DNA of 64,000 nt, from contig NC_083601.1 in the NCBI RefSeq assembly GCF_029168945.1, positions 21,294,160 to 21,358,159 of the forward strand, read 5' to 3'. The DNA comes from Cannabis sativa. Its lineage: Eukaryota > Streptophyta > Magnoliopsida > Rosales > Cannabaceae. A model generated the notes under the pieces. The model saw nothing but the letters and a program-made list of their open reading frames with translations. It made no database searches and had not been told where the DNA came from. This document shows, piece after piece, positions 35,769 through 46,708 of the stretch (position 1 is its first letter; each line of letters opens with the position of its first letter). The position numbers and the translations under genes are program-made.

Positions 35769-35777
35769 AAGGGGGAG
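35769..35777 (+). promoter_or_regulatory. Polypurine tract of the non-autonomous LTR element
   Basis: AAGGGGGAG directly before the TG of the right LTR. A second similar tract (CAGGGGGAGAG) lies inside the element near 33574. Confidence 0.85.
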
Positions 35778-36040
35778 TGTTATAAATATTAATAATTATG
35801 TGAATGTCCAAATCTTTTATTTATTACCATTAATTGTAATCAACATTCATCTTTTTCTTAGTTTCCCTTTTCCTTAGTTTCTTAATATCTCACTCTTGTA
35901 TTTGTATAAATAGGGGTTCACCCCATTGGAATAAACAACTCAGAAATTCTCATTCACTTTCTCTTTCTCTCTTCATCTTCTTCTTCTTTCTTCTCATCTA
36001 CTTTATATTATTTTATATTATTTTATATTATTTCATAACA
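35778..36040 (+). repeat. Right LTR, 263 bp
   Basis: Same length as the left copy with one substitution. It is followed by ATTTA, the second copy of the target duplication. Confidence 0.95.
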
Positions 36041-36045
36041 ATTTA

Positions 36046-36733
36046 AAAATATTGGTCGATTTAATTCAGCGGTTTAATTTTATTTTTAACCGATCCAATA
36101 TATAAATTTGACGAGTTATATTTTTATGAAGTTTTTCAACTGTTTAGTTAGAACAGCTTATTCGAGTTAACAGTTTACGAAAATTTATATACTAAATCAA
36201 ACCAAACAAATCCTAAATATTCTTCACATAAAAATAAACTTGAGAAATAATAAGTACAAAAGCAACCCAAAAATAAACCACACGTTATTCCCCATATTAA
36301 CCCTGCATTCCCTACTTTCTTTCTCTTTGTCTTTACAAAAAGTCAAAGGGATGGCAAAGTGGGACCCAATGCTTCCATTTAGGTTCTTACAAATGTCATC
36401 GTCACACAACACACTCAGAAAGAGTTGAGGATTTTACATCATTATTGTACATTCTACATTTTTATTTGGTACATTTTTTAAATGAAAAATGCAATAAATA
36501 TATTTTGTTGAGCAAATAACAAGTCTCAATCTTTCTTTCAAAAAAAAAAATAAATAACAAGTCTCAATCTGAGTCTTTGCTTTCATATTTCATTTTTTTT
36601 CTTCTTTCTGTGGATTGTAGTAAAATTTGTGTTAGAGAGAAAAGCCGGCAAATGCTTATGCCATTGGAGGTGGTTTTGGATGGTTTTTGGTGGCTTTTTT
36701 CAGTACCTAAATAGAAAGATTATAGCTCCATCC
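36046..36733. other. LSM1 upstream region
   Basis: No gene. AT-rich to about 36600, followed by the presumed 5' untranslated region. The copia insertion ends some 690 bases before the LSM1 start codon, so its right LTR is close enough to affect LSM1 expression; this is inference. Confidence 0.5.
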
Positions 36734-36794
36734 ATGTCTTTGGCTGCCTCCGACGACATTTTCCTTTCCACTTCACTCGCAAGCTATCTTGATA

Positions 36795-36860
<66 letters not shown>

Positions 36861-38018
36861 GTTATTTGCCCATGTTATTGATCTGTGTGTTAGATGAGAG
36901 GTTTAGAACTACAAACAATGCAAAAGGGTATTTTTTTTCAAAAACAGAAACTAAAAGTAATACGTTTTAATTAATTAATTTTTTTGGTACAATTGCTTTA
37001 AGGATGGTTTATTTAGATGTTAGATTTAAAATGAACTAGTTAAACCAATTAAGGGATAGGATGAAGCTATGCCACTTGTTGGTTGATTATTACAAAATCT
37101 TTGATTTGGTGTTTCTGAACTGATTTGAGTGTCAAAATTTGAGTCTTTTGTTTTTTACGTTGCCCAGTTGTGGAAATGGATTTAGGAGAATGGGAATGGA
37201 GTTAGTGGCAGGGCTTTTTTGGTGTTTGCATTTTGTTTTTGGGGCCTCAAATACAAACACCAAAACAATCAAAATGACAACATTAGAAGAGTACCTAGAG
37301 TTGTATGTGAACAGTGAACTAGTAGATCTTAGTGTTTTAGTTTTGCTTTATGACAATACTGTTCTACTTCTTGCAGAGAAACTTCTTGTGTTGTTGAGAG
37401 ATGGGAGAAAGCTTTTGGGTTTACTGAGATCTTTTGATCAGTTTGGTAATGTATTCATCCCACATTGTCATGCTTTCTTTTGTTATTCTTTACTTATTTG
37501 CTGATTTTGCAGTTTTCTTCTTCATGGACAGCTAATGTAATTCTTGAAGGTGCTTGTGAACGAGCTATTGTGGGTGATATTTACTGTGATATCCCATTAG
37601 GTCTATATGTAATTCGAGGTGAAAATGTGGTGTTGATTGGAGAGCTGGTATGGGCAATTTATCTTTCTTTCTTACTTTTTTTTAATCAGTTTTAGAAACT
37701 TTTAAACCTTGTCAATAGTTAAGTTAGTATCCTATTCACAGGACTTGGATAGGGAGGAGCTTCCTCCACATATGACTCAGGTCTCAGAAGAAGAGATAAA
37801 AAGGGTAAGATTCACTGTACATTTAAGCTTGAATGTCCCATTGATATTCATGGAATGTGCTCTTTTAGAATATGAGCAGTCTTTCTTGCTACTTTTGTTT
37901 TCAAACTCTTAAGTGCAATATTTTGTTTCTCCTCAATCAGGCTCAGAAAGTAGAAAAGGATGCTAGTGATCTTAAGGGTACCATGAGAAAGAGAATGGAG
38001 TTTCTTGATTTTGATTAA
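36734..38018 (+). CDS. LSM1: LSM1, Sm-like protein of the cytoplasmic LSM1-7 mRNA decay complex
   Basis: Five coding exons: 36734-36794, 37377-37445, 37532-37647, 37742-37804 and 37941-38018, all with GT..AG introns, giving 128 residues, the normal size. It starts MSLAASDDIFLSTSLASYLD. The Sm1 motif follows (KLLVLLRDGRKLLGLLRSFDQF) and Sm2 is IPLGLYVIRGENVVLIGEL. The C-terminal tail (LPPHMTQVSEEEIKRAQ, MRKRMEFLDFD) is typical of LSM1 and not of other LSM proteins. LSM1 forms the ring that binds oligoadenylated mRNA 3' ends and promotes decapping in P-bodies. Intron 1 begins with a long CT microsatellite straight after the donor site. Confidence 0.95.
36799..36858 (+). repeat. (CT)n microsatellite at the start of LSM1 intron 1
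   Basis: About 30 CT units beginning four bases after the GT donor. Length variation is likely between individuals. Confidence 0.95.
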
Positions 38019-38846
38019 TTCTATTATGGGTAACTATTGTATTTTTCATACATGGGTGAAATGGTCAGTGAGAGTCTGAGACTAAGCAGATCAATTTCAC
38101 TTCAAGAGGAGGGGTTTCAGAACAAAGCTGCAACAGCATTGGGGACTCGATTTACAGATGATGGGGAAAAGTATGCAAATTTTGTACCTCTTGGAGGCAA
38201 TTTGTGGTGTCTATTTCCTCTATTGCATGTTATTTTTTACTTGATACATGCCATTCATGTAATTGGGTCTAAATGCTCTGTTTTATTTCTTTTTCTTTCT
38301 GTTTGTATTGTTTGAATTGTCCAGCTTACCTTGATGGGGTTGTGGGATGGTTTTATTTCTGGCACTCAACCCAGAGTTGTTATGGGAACTTAAATTTTAC
38401 TACTATGTAGCCAGATCTTTTACGCCAGACTCAGATACCAACCCATTTATGTTTTGTGATCTGGGTTTTATTTCCACGGAGATGACAAGCTTCTGAAATG
38501 GATGGTTCCCTCTTTGGGTTTAGAATTGTTTTCGTTTGCAAGTTATGAACTGCCCTCGTCTCCTAATTAAAGTACAGTAAACAAATATATTAACTTCAAG
38601 TAATGATTGTCACCAAGGAATGCAACGCATCAAACTCTAATACAACTTTCTTAACATTTCAATCAATAATTCACTTGTCACAACAATTGAGCAATATGTA
38701 TATTGTATATTTTATATTGGTACAATAGTTCAGATAGGTTTTATTCCTCTTGGGACATACCACCAAGGAAGCATAGCGTAGCATCACCCAATGCAACCCA
38801 ACAAAGAGAGGTGCTGGTGCATTCTTCAATGAAGAAAAACTTCAGC
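38019..38846. other. Convergent 3' region of LSM1 and cupin A
   Basis: It holds the 3' untranslated parts of both genes. From about 38623 it is duplicated at 44116 together with cupin A. Confidence 0.6.
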
Positions 38847-39800
38847 TCATTCAGGAAAGGTAAGCAAAGAAATGAGAGGCTCACTCTTGGGAAAGCGCGC
38901 CACAAGCTCGGAACGTTTGGCTAGCTCAAAATCATCAAACTGGAAGGCAGGTGCGCAGGTGCAGCCCACGAGAGAGTAGTGGCTCTCCCCATCTCTTGTA
39001 GCAGCTTTGAGCAGAGTTCCATCTGTACCAATGCTAAAGTCTTTAGTTGGAAATGCACCAAACCACACATTAGGAGGCACTGTACACTGAGGTTGCTGAT
39101 TATCTCCAATCAAATCTGGTCCAAGGCAAGTTAATTTGACCTCTCCATCTTCCTCATTCATTTCCACTATCTGAAACCAAATCATCATGGGTGTTAAAGA
39201 AGTTCATAGTCTCTAAATGCTTAGATGCATAAGTTATGGAGAAGCAAGTATGCCACTTTACTAACCGTAATAGGCTCTCCCAAGTAGAAATGCCAAGTTT
39301 CTGCACATGGGATTCGATGAAGTTTTGACACATTCCCAGATGGTAATAAGAAGTAAATGCATGAGTTCACAGCCCGTTCTACCTTATCTATTAATAGACA
39401 TTAAGATACTATCCATAACACATTCATAGTTCATACTACTAAGAAAACTGAAGACCAACAAATAAGACAAATGGATTATGTGATTGTCAATAACATTAAT
39501 AAACTATCGAATAAAAAACTATACGTAACAAAAACACAACTTAAAGCAGAATCATAAGAATCAATTTTATAAAAATAAATGAAAACCAACATAAGAAATT
39601 GTGGAAATAAATTCAAAACGATTTAGTTAGATGGTAAAGATGAATACAAGAAAGAGAGAAGAGTGACTAACATTGGGGTGGGAGTTGAGACTTTGAGAGC
39701 ATAACAGAATTGTCTCTGAAAGTTTCGAAGTAGAATCCACCTTCTTCTGGGTGTGGAGCCAGATTCAATTTGGCCATAATTTGTGAAGCAGTAGCCATCG
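38623..39800. repeat. Left copy of a tandem segmental duplication (partner 44116-45380)
   Basis: The whole cupin gene with introns and about 220 bases of 3' flank is shared. Exons are nearly identical. Introns are alignable with indels (the second copy has a longer stretch near 44700 and in intron 1). Confidence 0.88.
38847..39798 (-). CDS. DUF985/Cupin_5 family protein, copy A
   Basis: Three exons: 39672-39798, 39266-39387 and 38847-39170, giving 190 residues. It starts MATASQIMAKLNLAPHPEEGG and continues through the family landmarks GGFYFETFR, SCIYFLLPSG and the cupin metal-site-like LHRIPCAETWHFYLGEP. It ends with VPPNVWFGAF, VGCTCAPAFQFDDFELA and LISLLTFPE. The family (related to yeast YML079W) has a cupin barrel; its substrate is unknown. 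There is no targeting peptide, so the protein is probably cytosolic. It lies tail to tail with LSM1 and has a near-identical copy at 44340-45377. Confidence 0.92.
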
Positions 39801-42800
39801 ATATTCTCTCTAATTTCTAGGAATGAAAATATTCTGTCACTAATATTATGCCTACCTAACACACCCTCTCTTCTTTCTGTCTTTTTTTTTTTTTCTTTTT
39901 GAAAATTGACTTCATCAAGTTAACGTCCAAGCCTGCAAGGAAGAAATCCACGTGTTAACGCTATATATCCTAATCCACGTGGCTTCACTACAGTACCCTT
40001 GTATAATTGAAAAAGAAACTTTTTTTTAGTGCTAGTATTGACCTGTCAAGATATGCTAGTGGAAGCATCTCTAATTCATGTGTCAAGATATAGACTATGA
40101 AGGATTATAAAATATTATGTATTACATAAAAATTACAAAATAATTAGAGAAGAACAAGAACAAAAACACTTAATAACACACAATGAAATCTTTTTCCTAA
40201 TAATCATATAAACCTTAGGGAAATTTTAGATATGCTCTTAAAATTTGTGAAGCTTCATACATTTAATCTAGTGTCTAAAAATAAATATATCCTCGGATTT
40301 TTATGTTTCAACATTATATTGTAACTAGTATGTTTTCAACTTGTCTGCTAAGTGAATAATATAACTTTAATTTATTAATAAGATTTTCACACTTATATAA
40401 ACATGAATAAAGTGTTTAACTGTTATCAATGTTAAATTGCATTTAATGATCACCAATACAAAGGATTTATTTATTCATACATTTGTAATTTTATATTTGT
40501 CTTTTATAATTTAACGAATTTACACTAAATTATTTATGATTTAAAATTATATTATAAAAATCACACATTCCATTTAAGACTAATTTTAACAGCATAACAA
40601 TAAATAGTCTTAAAAGCTATTCAAATCTAGTCTTATCTATGCTAACATTTTGGTACATTCAAAATCTTATTAGATAATTTCCTAATGAAAAATTTCGACA
40701 ATAATTCAGTCATCAAGATTCATTATTTTTTAATTACAAAACTCAAAAAATATACCAAAAATCTTAATTAAAATCTATTATATATACAGTATACTCGAAA
40801 CTACGATAGAGATGATGATTAATACTTTATATACGGACTTTCAAATTCTAAGAAAGAGAATCTTTCGAAGACAACGTTGTATTAAACTTTAACAACAAAA
40901 CTTTTCAAATTGTATTTCTGAAAATTTATTACTTTACGATCAAAAGTGTTATTATATATTTTATTACATATAAAAGAAACTTAATTATTTAAAATATATT
41001 TTATATTTCTCACCTATCCATTATAATCGTTTTTTGATAACCTTAATGTCATAATCATGCAAAAATTCTTTTGAAAAAAATAGAAAGCTCATGCAAACTT
41101 TTTTTTTTCTTTTTAAGAAATTCACTATATATGATGGTAGTTGATAAAACTATATATTCCAAAATCTCAATCAAAAGCACATCAAATTAAAAGTACATTA
41201 GGAACACATCTAAAAGCAATTAAACATATGGAACTCCCACACTAGGCTTCCTTTTATTGTACGTCGTTATCGTTTGTATGGGTTCGATTCAAATAGAGTT
41301 TTCAATACCACTCTCAATTGCTTTTATTATTTCCTTGAAGTTTTCTTCGAAACTAAAATCAAATGTAAATGCCCGCTAGATTTTTAATGCTCGCTTGCAA
41401 CTGGTTTGGAAGAAAACTGGTAACCGATATATATATATTTATTTTATATGTACGTTTTATGTACGTTTTTCACATGCCACATTTTTAATTCTTTGTGTAT
41501 TAATGTGTTATTATGATTTACAGTTGCTTGCTATAGCTGCAGCTAAAAATATCGTTGGATGGTGTATTATCTCACTGTTTGATCGTAAAGTAATAAATTT
41601 TTAGAAATACATTTATAACATACATAGATAACACCTTAGGTATTTTTAAACCATGTGGGACTTTAAGTTTATATTTGTAGTAGTTTATTTCTAAAAATAT
41701 GAAAATGACACAAAATTTTAAAAATACAATGAAAAAATATTGATATCACCTAAATTTTTTTGTGTTTTTCTTTATATTTATACAGAGATAATATACTCGT
41801 GCACATGAATTAGAGATTCTTAAACTTAAACTGGATGAAAAATTAGTTTAAATGGATGATTTATCATTTTTTTTCTATAATTAATTAAACTCTAATTATT
41901 TTTAATGAATAATCATTGTTAAAATAACACATGAAAAAATTGAAGAACACTAATTACAAATAAAATCTAAAAACTTTTAAAGGCAATAACGAGGATGAAC
42001 TAAAATTTTAAACAAGGAATAAACATTGGAAGCTCAATGATATTCAAACAAAAAATTTCTATTTTTTTTCCTGCAAAGTATATAAAAATTCTAAAATTTT
42101 AATAAAGAATATATATAATATGGTAGGCTAGATAGAAAATGCGTGTTAAGAATGTGGAAGTGTGAAGTAAGTAAGATAGAGTAAGTGTATAAGATGTATG
42201 GATTTCTAACTACAAATTAATTAATTATCATATTTTTTACTACAAGCCGCAAAAATAAACATATTTGTAGTTTCTAAAGCTAAAAGTGTCACAAATATAA
42301 ACTTAAGAGTATATCTAATAAAGTATTAAATTGGTAAAATATTGCTATATTTTAATACTTTTCAACAAAAGACTATGCAATGGTTGTTGTATATTGTGTC
42401 AAATTTGACCAATGATATAAAACATTTATAATGGAGTGCTAAAAAGGGAAATTTGATTTTTTATGCTTACATATGGTTAAAATTTTTTTACGGAATATGA
42501 ATGAAGGATTGAAGCATCTGACCGGGCTCTGGAGATGAATACCGAAAGAGCTTACCGGATGCACCATCGACCTCAGATAGCTGGACCGGGCGGTGGAAGA
42601 ACTAAAAAGAAAAAACGTAGTAGCCTAACCGAAGTTTTTATTCCAGCCAACTATATAGAGTTGAAAATAGAGTGGAAAACTACGCTTCAAAATCAAGAAT
42701 TTTTTTTTCTAAACAAATAATAACTAATATTTGTAGGATATGACAACTTTTATGATATCCCTGAAATACTCCTATTTACATCACCCCCATTTACACCATC

Positions 42801-43932
42801 GGACCACCCATCGGGCCACCCATCGGACCCATCGGACCACCATCGGATCAGATCTGTTATCATTTTTTTTTTTTTTATGTTTTTGTACATACAAAAGTAG
42901 CATCAGGTGACCATCGGACCCCATCGAACTACCAATTTTTTTTTTCTTTTTTTATGTTTTTGTACTAAAAAAAAGTATGGGGAAATTTGAGAGGGGTATT
43001 TTTGGGTTTTAAATAAAGTGGTCATATATTTTCAATGGTGATATGTATTAGTTTAGAAATAAAATATTAGGTATATGTAATTATAGAAAATCAAATTTTC
43101 CGCTAAAAAAGTAGTATATTATTATATTTTGGTCGTTTTAAAAAATACTACTGTTATTTTAAAAAGTATAAAAATATTCCTAAAATATTTGGCGTTTGGT
43201 AACTCTTTCGTTTTTAAATTTTTTAATCACAAAAATAAAAATTTTTATTTTTATTTTTTAATTTTTTTTAAAAAAATAAAAATATATTCTATAACTACTT
43301 TTGTTTTTTTTAATTTTAAAAACAAAAACTCAAAGTGTAAATTTTATTTTATTTTCATTTGTGAATTTTATTTAAGTCGGATCCAATCCAAAATATTAAT
43401 TAAAAAAAATGTTTACAAAAATTTTGAAACTTATTTTTTTTTTTTGTTTTTAAAATTTAGATTCTTAATTAAAAAATTGAAAAATAAAAAATAATTTTAT
43501 AAAACATGATTTAGAAAAATATTTTTACTTTTTCAATTTTAAAAACAAAAAATTAATTAAAAATGTATTACTAAACGCGCCCTTAATAATCAATAATTTT
43601 ACATTTGATTATCTCGTGTAGAGGCACGAGGAGAAGTAGTAGTGCAGCAAGAAAATTCAGCATGGAAAAGAGGAAGTGAATGATGGGCTGGATTGGTGGC
43701 AATTGGTACACTAGGACATATTGACATCAATAAAGATCTCCATTAAAAAATCATCATCATCTTTATTAAGACCCAATATTTGAGGCTGATGATGAGGAGG
43801 AAGATGGAAGCTTAGAAGCTAGAGCTACAGATTGATACCAAGTCATTAATATTGTTGCATGACAAGTAAGCAGGTGAAGTACTACCTCCCTCCTTGAATG
43901 GTTTCTAAGTAGACAACGATTAATTTTAGAAC
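39799..43932. other. Intergenic, AT-rich, about 4.1 kb between the cupin copies
   Basis: No gene is supported. Long stretches are nearly pure A/T. At 42785-42850 CATCGGACC-type words repeat several times. Segments at 42434-42475 and 43060-43105 are roughly inverted (AAATTTGATTTT..TTACATAT) and may bound a small AT-rich transposon. From 43200 to 43560 A and T runs dominate. Confidence 0.5.
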
Positions 43933-44133
43933 ATGAAAAATCAATTAATTATGATGATATTGCTCACTCTAAAACTAGTACTACTAGCGCTTCTCTTCAG
44001 CACAGCATTAGCTCTCACCAAAGGAAAAGATGTACTGTGGACGACACTACAAAATAATGCAATTGTTGGCAAGAAATCCTCTTCGTTTTCTCTTAAGACA
44101 AGTGATGAATCAGTACAACGCATCAAACTTTAA
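43933..44133 (+). CDS. Possible small secreted peptide gene, chimeric at its 3' end
   Basis: 66 codons with a convincing signal peptide (MILLTLKLVLLALLFSTALAL) followed by a short basic, Ser-rich tail (GKKSSSFSLKTSDES). The last codons (from about 44116) lie in DNA shared with the 3' flank of cupin A, so the reading frame ends inside the duplicated segment. It may be a truncated gene of a secreted peptide or a chance ORF. No family was recognised. Confidence 0.35.
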   Translation: MKNQLIMMILLTLKLVLLALLFSTALALTKGKDVLWTTLQNNAIVGKKSSSFSLKTSDESVQRIKL

Positions 44134-45380
44134 TACAACTTTCTTAACTTTTCAATCAATAATTCACTTGCCACAACAATTGAGCAATATGTATATTGTA
44201 TATTTTATATTGGTACAATAGTTCAGATAGGTTTTATTCCTCTTGGGACATACCACCAAGGAAGCATAGCGTAGCATCACCCAATGCAACCCAACAAAGA
44301 GAGGTGCTGGTGCATTCTTCAATGAAGAAAAACTTCAGCTCATTCAGGAAAGGTAAGCAAAGAAATGAGAGGCTCACTCTTGGGAAAGCACGCCACAAGC
44401 TTGGAACGTTTGGCGAGCTCAAAATCATCAAACTGGAAGGCAGGTGCGCAGGTGCAGCCCACGAGAGAGTAGTGGCTCTCCCCATCTCTTGTAGCAGCTT
44501 TGAGCAGAGTTCCATCTGTACCAATATTAAAGTCTTTAGTTGGAAATGCACCAAACCACACATTAGGAGGCACTGTATACTGAGGTTGCTGATTATCTCC
44601 AATCAAATCTGGTCCAAGGCAAGTTAATTTGACCTCTCCATCTTCCTCATTCATCTCCACTATCTGAAACCAAATCATCATGGGTGTTAAAGAAGATCAG
44701 AGTTTTCTCATGAAGGAGTTCTCTTTCAAATCAAATGCTTAGATGTATAAATTATGGAGAAGCAAGTATGCCACTTTACTTACCGTAATAGGCTCTCCCA
44801 AGTAGAAATGCCAAGTTTCTGCACATGGGATTCGATGAAGGTTTGACACATTCCCAGATGGCAATAAGAAGTAAATGCATGAATTCACAGCCCGCTCTAC
44901 CTTATCTATTAATACATTATTAAGATTAGTATCAATTCACAAGTTCATACTACTAAGAAAACAGAAGACTAACAAATGAGATATCAATTTAACATTCTGG
45001 TCTTAGAAAACAAAACATTAAACTTAATAAGATAAGAATCAGATTATGGCAAAAAGGAGTATATGATTCTCCAATGTAAGTCAATAACATTAAACATTTG
45101 ACAAGAAAAAATAAAAAAAAAACCCAATCTAAGGCAGATCATATGAATAAATTTTTTAAAAAAATAAATAAAAACCCAGATAAGATATTGTGGGAATAAA
45201 ATCAAAACGATCTAGTTAGATGGTAAAGATGAATATAAGAAAGAGTGACTAACATTGGGGTGGGAGTTGAGACTTTGAGAGCATAACAGAGTTGTCTCTT
45301 AAAGTTTCGAAGTAGAATCCACCCTCTGGATGTGGATTGAGATTCAATTTCGCCACAATTTGTGAAGCAGTAGCCATCGG
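44116..45380. repeat. Right copy of the tandem segmental duplication
   Basis: The junction is sharp: CAACGCATCAAACT is common to both copies, and the sequence to its left differs. Confidence 0.88.
44340..45377 (-). CDS. DUF985/Cupin_5 family protein, copy B
   Basis: Exons 45254-45377, 44784-44905 and 44340-44663 give 189 residues. It is one residue shorter than copy A in the first exon (PHPEGG against PHPEEGG) and otherwise differs at a few positions, for example NIGTDG against SIGTDG and VACFPK against VARFPK. The cupin His and Glu residues (LHRIPCAETWH) are kept. All splice sites are sound, and the intron 2 donor here is the stronger GTAAGT. Both copies therefore look functional, with the same unknown enzymatic role. 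Confidence 0.92.
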
Positions 45381-46708
45381 TATTCTCTATTAATCTCTAT
45401 CACTCGCTCAAATTTTCACCCTCCCCTCGTCTACCTAACACACCTTTCTATTCTCCTGTTAAAAATTTATTATATATTATATTATTTGGAAAGTATAGTA
45501 TAATAAATGGCATAGGCTGGCTGCTCAACTAGAACATAACTCATGGAGTATGACAGAGTACAGTCGTGGTAGACTTTTTCTTTGGTCAATCAACATTAGG
45601 CTGTCAAACCCCAACTTTTTTTTTTTTTTTTTTTTTTTGAGATAAATAAAATAGCACACTTTCATAACCCAATTTGAGATAAAGGTAACAACAATTTTTA
45701 TTTAGAGTGGATAGCAATGGGAACTATATATATGACTTTGGTAGTTTGTTTTGTGGTGAAAAACGAAAATAGGTAATTAACTGTGGTAGAACAAAAATGA
45801 AGAGATATGCCAAAGGGTCATGGAGGGTCAAATCCATTTATAAACGGACCGGATTTGAACTGAATTTAAATTTTTGACATGATGAATAAATAAGTCGGTT
45901 TACTTAAATTTTAAGCGACATCAACACAAATTGTCCCAACCCTAAACATTTTTTTTTTAAGTAGTGACAAATAAACCAAATAATATCACATTGATTAAAG
46001 GACTATACATTCCATAAGAACAAAAGAAAGTATCTAAATCATGTGATTGCCTTGTACATAAAACACTGGATTTCTTTGGTAATTGGGTACGCGATTATTT
46101 TATCATGTCACTGAAATTGATAATTTCATGCATTCTTTTCAACTTCTATTTTAGATTTCTTGAAGAAAAAAAAAACTAATCCTTAGATCGATGTTAGTTT
46201 TCTATTTGATGGTCATTCGTTGCTAAGCTTTTCCGAGCTAGTATTCTCTAATTTATCTCATTAAGCAAACATTAATTTTTGCATAAAAAAAATTAAGAGC
46301 AAACATTGACTGGAAGTCCTAATGAATGCTTCCATATATATGCTTGATTAGGACAATGGAGCAAGCAACACGATGACCTTATGTGGTTGAAATTTTTCCT
46401 CATCCAACTTTTTTTCTCCCCAAGTAATATTTGTTGGTGTAATAAAACTCACTTTTTCTCATCAATGTGACTTTACAACCCAAAGATTATTGAAAGAGAA
46501 AAGCCACTAACACAACATGTAAGCCCGTACTCTGACAAAAAGAAATAAAAAAACATGTAAGCCAATACGGTTAAAGAAAACTGAAAATTTATAAAGAATG
46601 GTGTTAAGATTGCCAACATTCCCCTTCATGCATAATTTGTCCAACACAATTCACACTCAATAAGATAAGAACTTTCTGATCATGAAAATGCTCACTTTTG
46701 TCCACAAC
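45381..46708. other. Intergenic region between cupin B and COQ9
   Basis: Promoter side of cupin B and 3' side of COQ9. A run of more than 20 T occurs at about 45619. Nothing else is recognised. Confidence 0.55.

Larger units (their letters stand above)
30528..36045 (+). mobile_element. Young 5.5-kb non-autonomous LTR element with a non-coding, hairpin-rich interior
   Basis: Two 263-bp LTRs (30533-30795 and 35778-36040), TG..CA ends, a perfect 5-bp duplication ATTTA (30528-30532 and 36041-36045), a polypurine tract AAGGGGGAG directly before the right LTR and a primer-site-like GTTATCAGCACGAG after the left LTR define the element. The LTRs differ at one base. The interior of about 4980 bases has no gag or pol. 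Only a short copia RNase H tail remains (about 35425-35700). It must have been copied by proteins supplied by a relative. The interior carries many small inverted repeats with CCTGAAG-like centres. Confidence 0.93.

Noticed and set aside
36629..36970. Open frame of 113 codons over the CT repeat
   Set aside because: It reads through the LSM1 start in another context and through a CT repeat (Ser-Leu runs); LSM1 exon 1 explains the conserved part.
42535..42720. 61-codon ORF with a basic stretch
   Set aside because: No recognisable similarity, no introns or promoter context, and it lies in a suspected non-coding element.
43129..43494. 121-codon ORF rich in Phe, Lys, Asn and Ile
   Set aside because: Composition is what A/T homopolymer DNA gives by chance; no domain.
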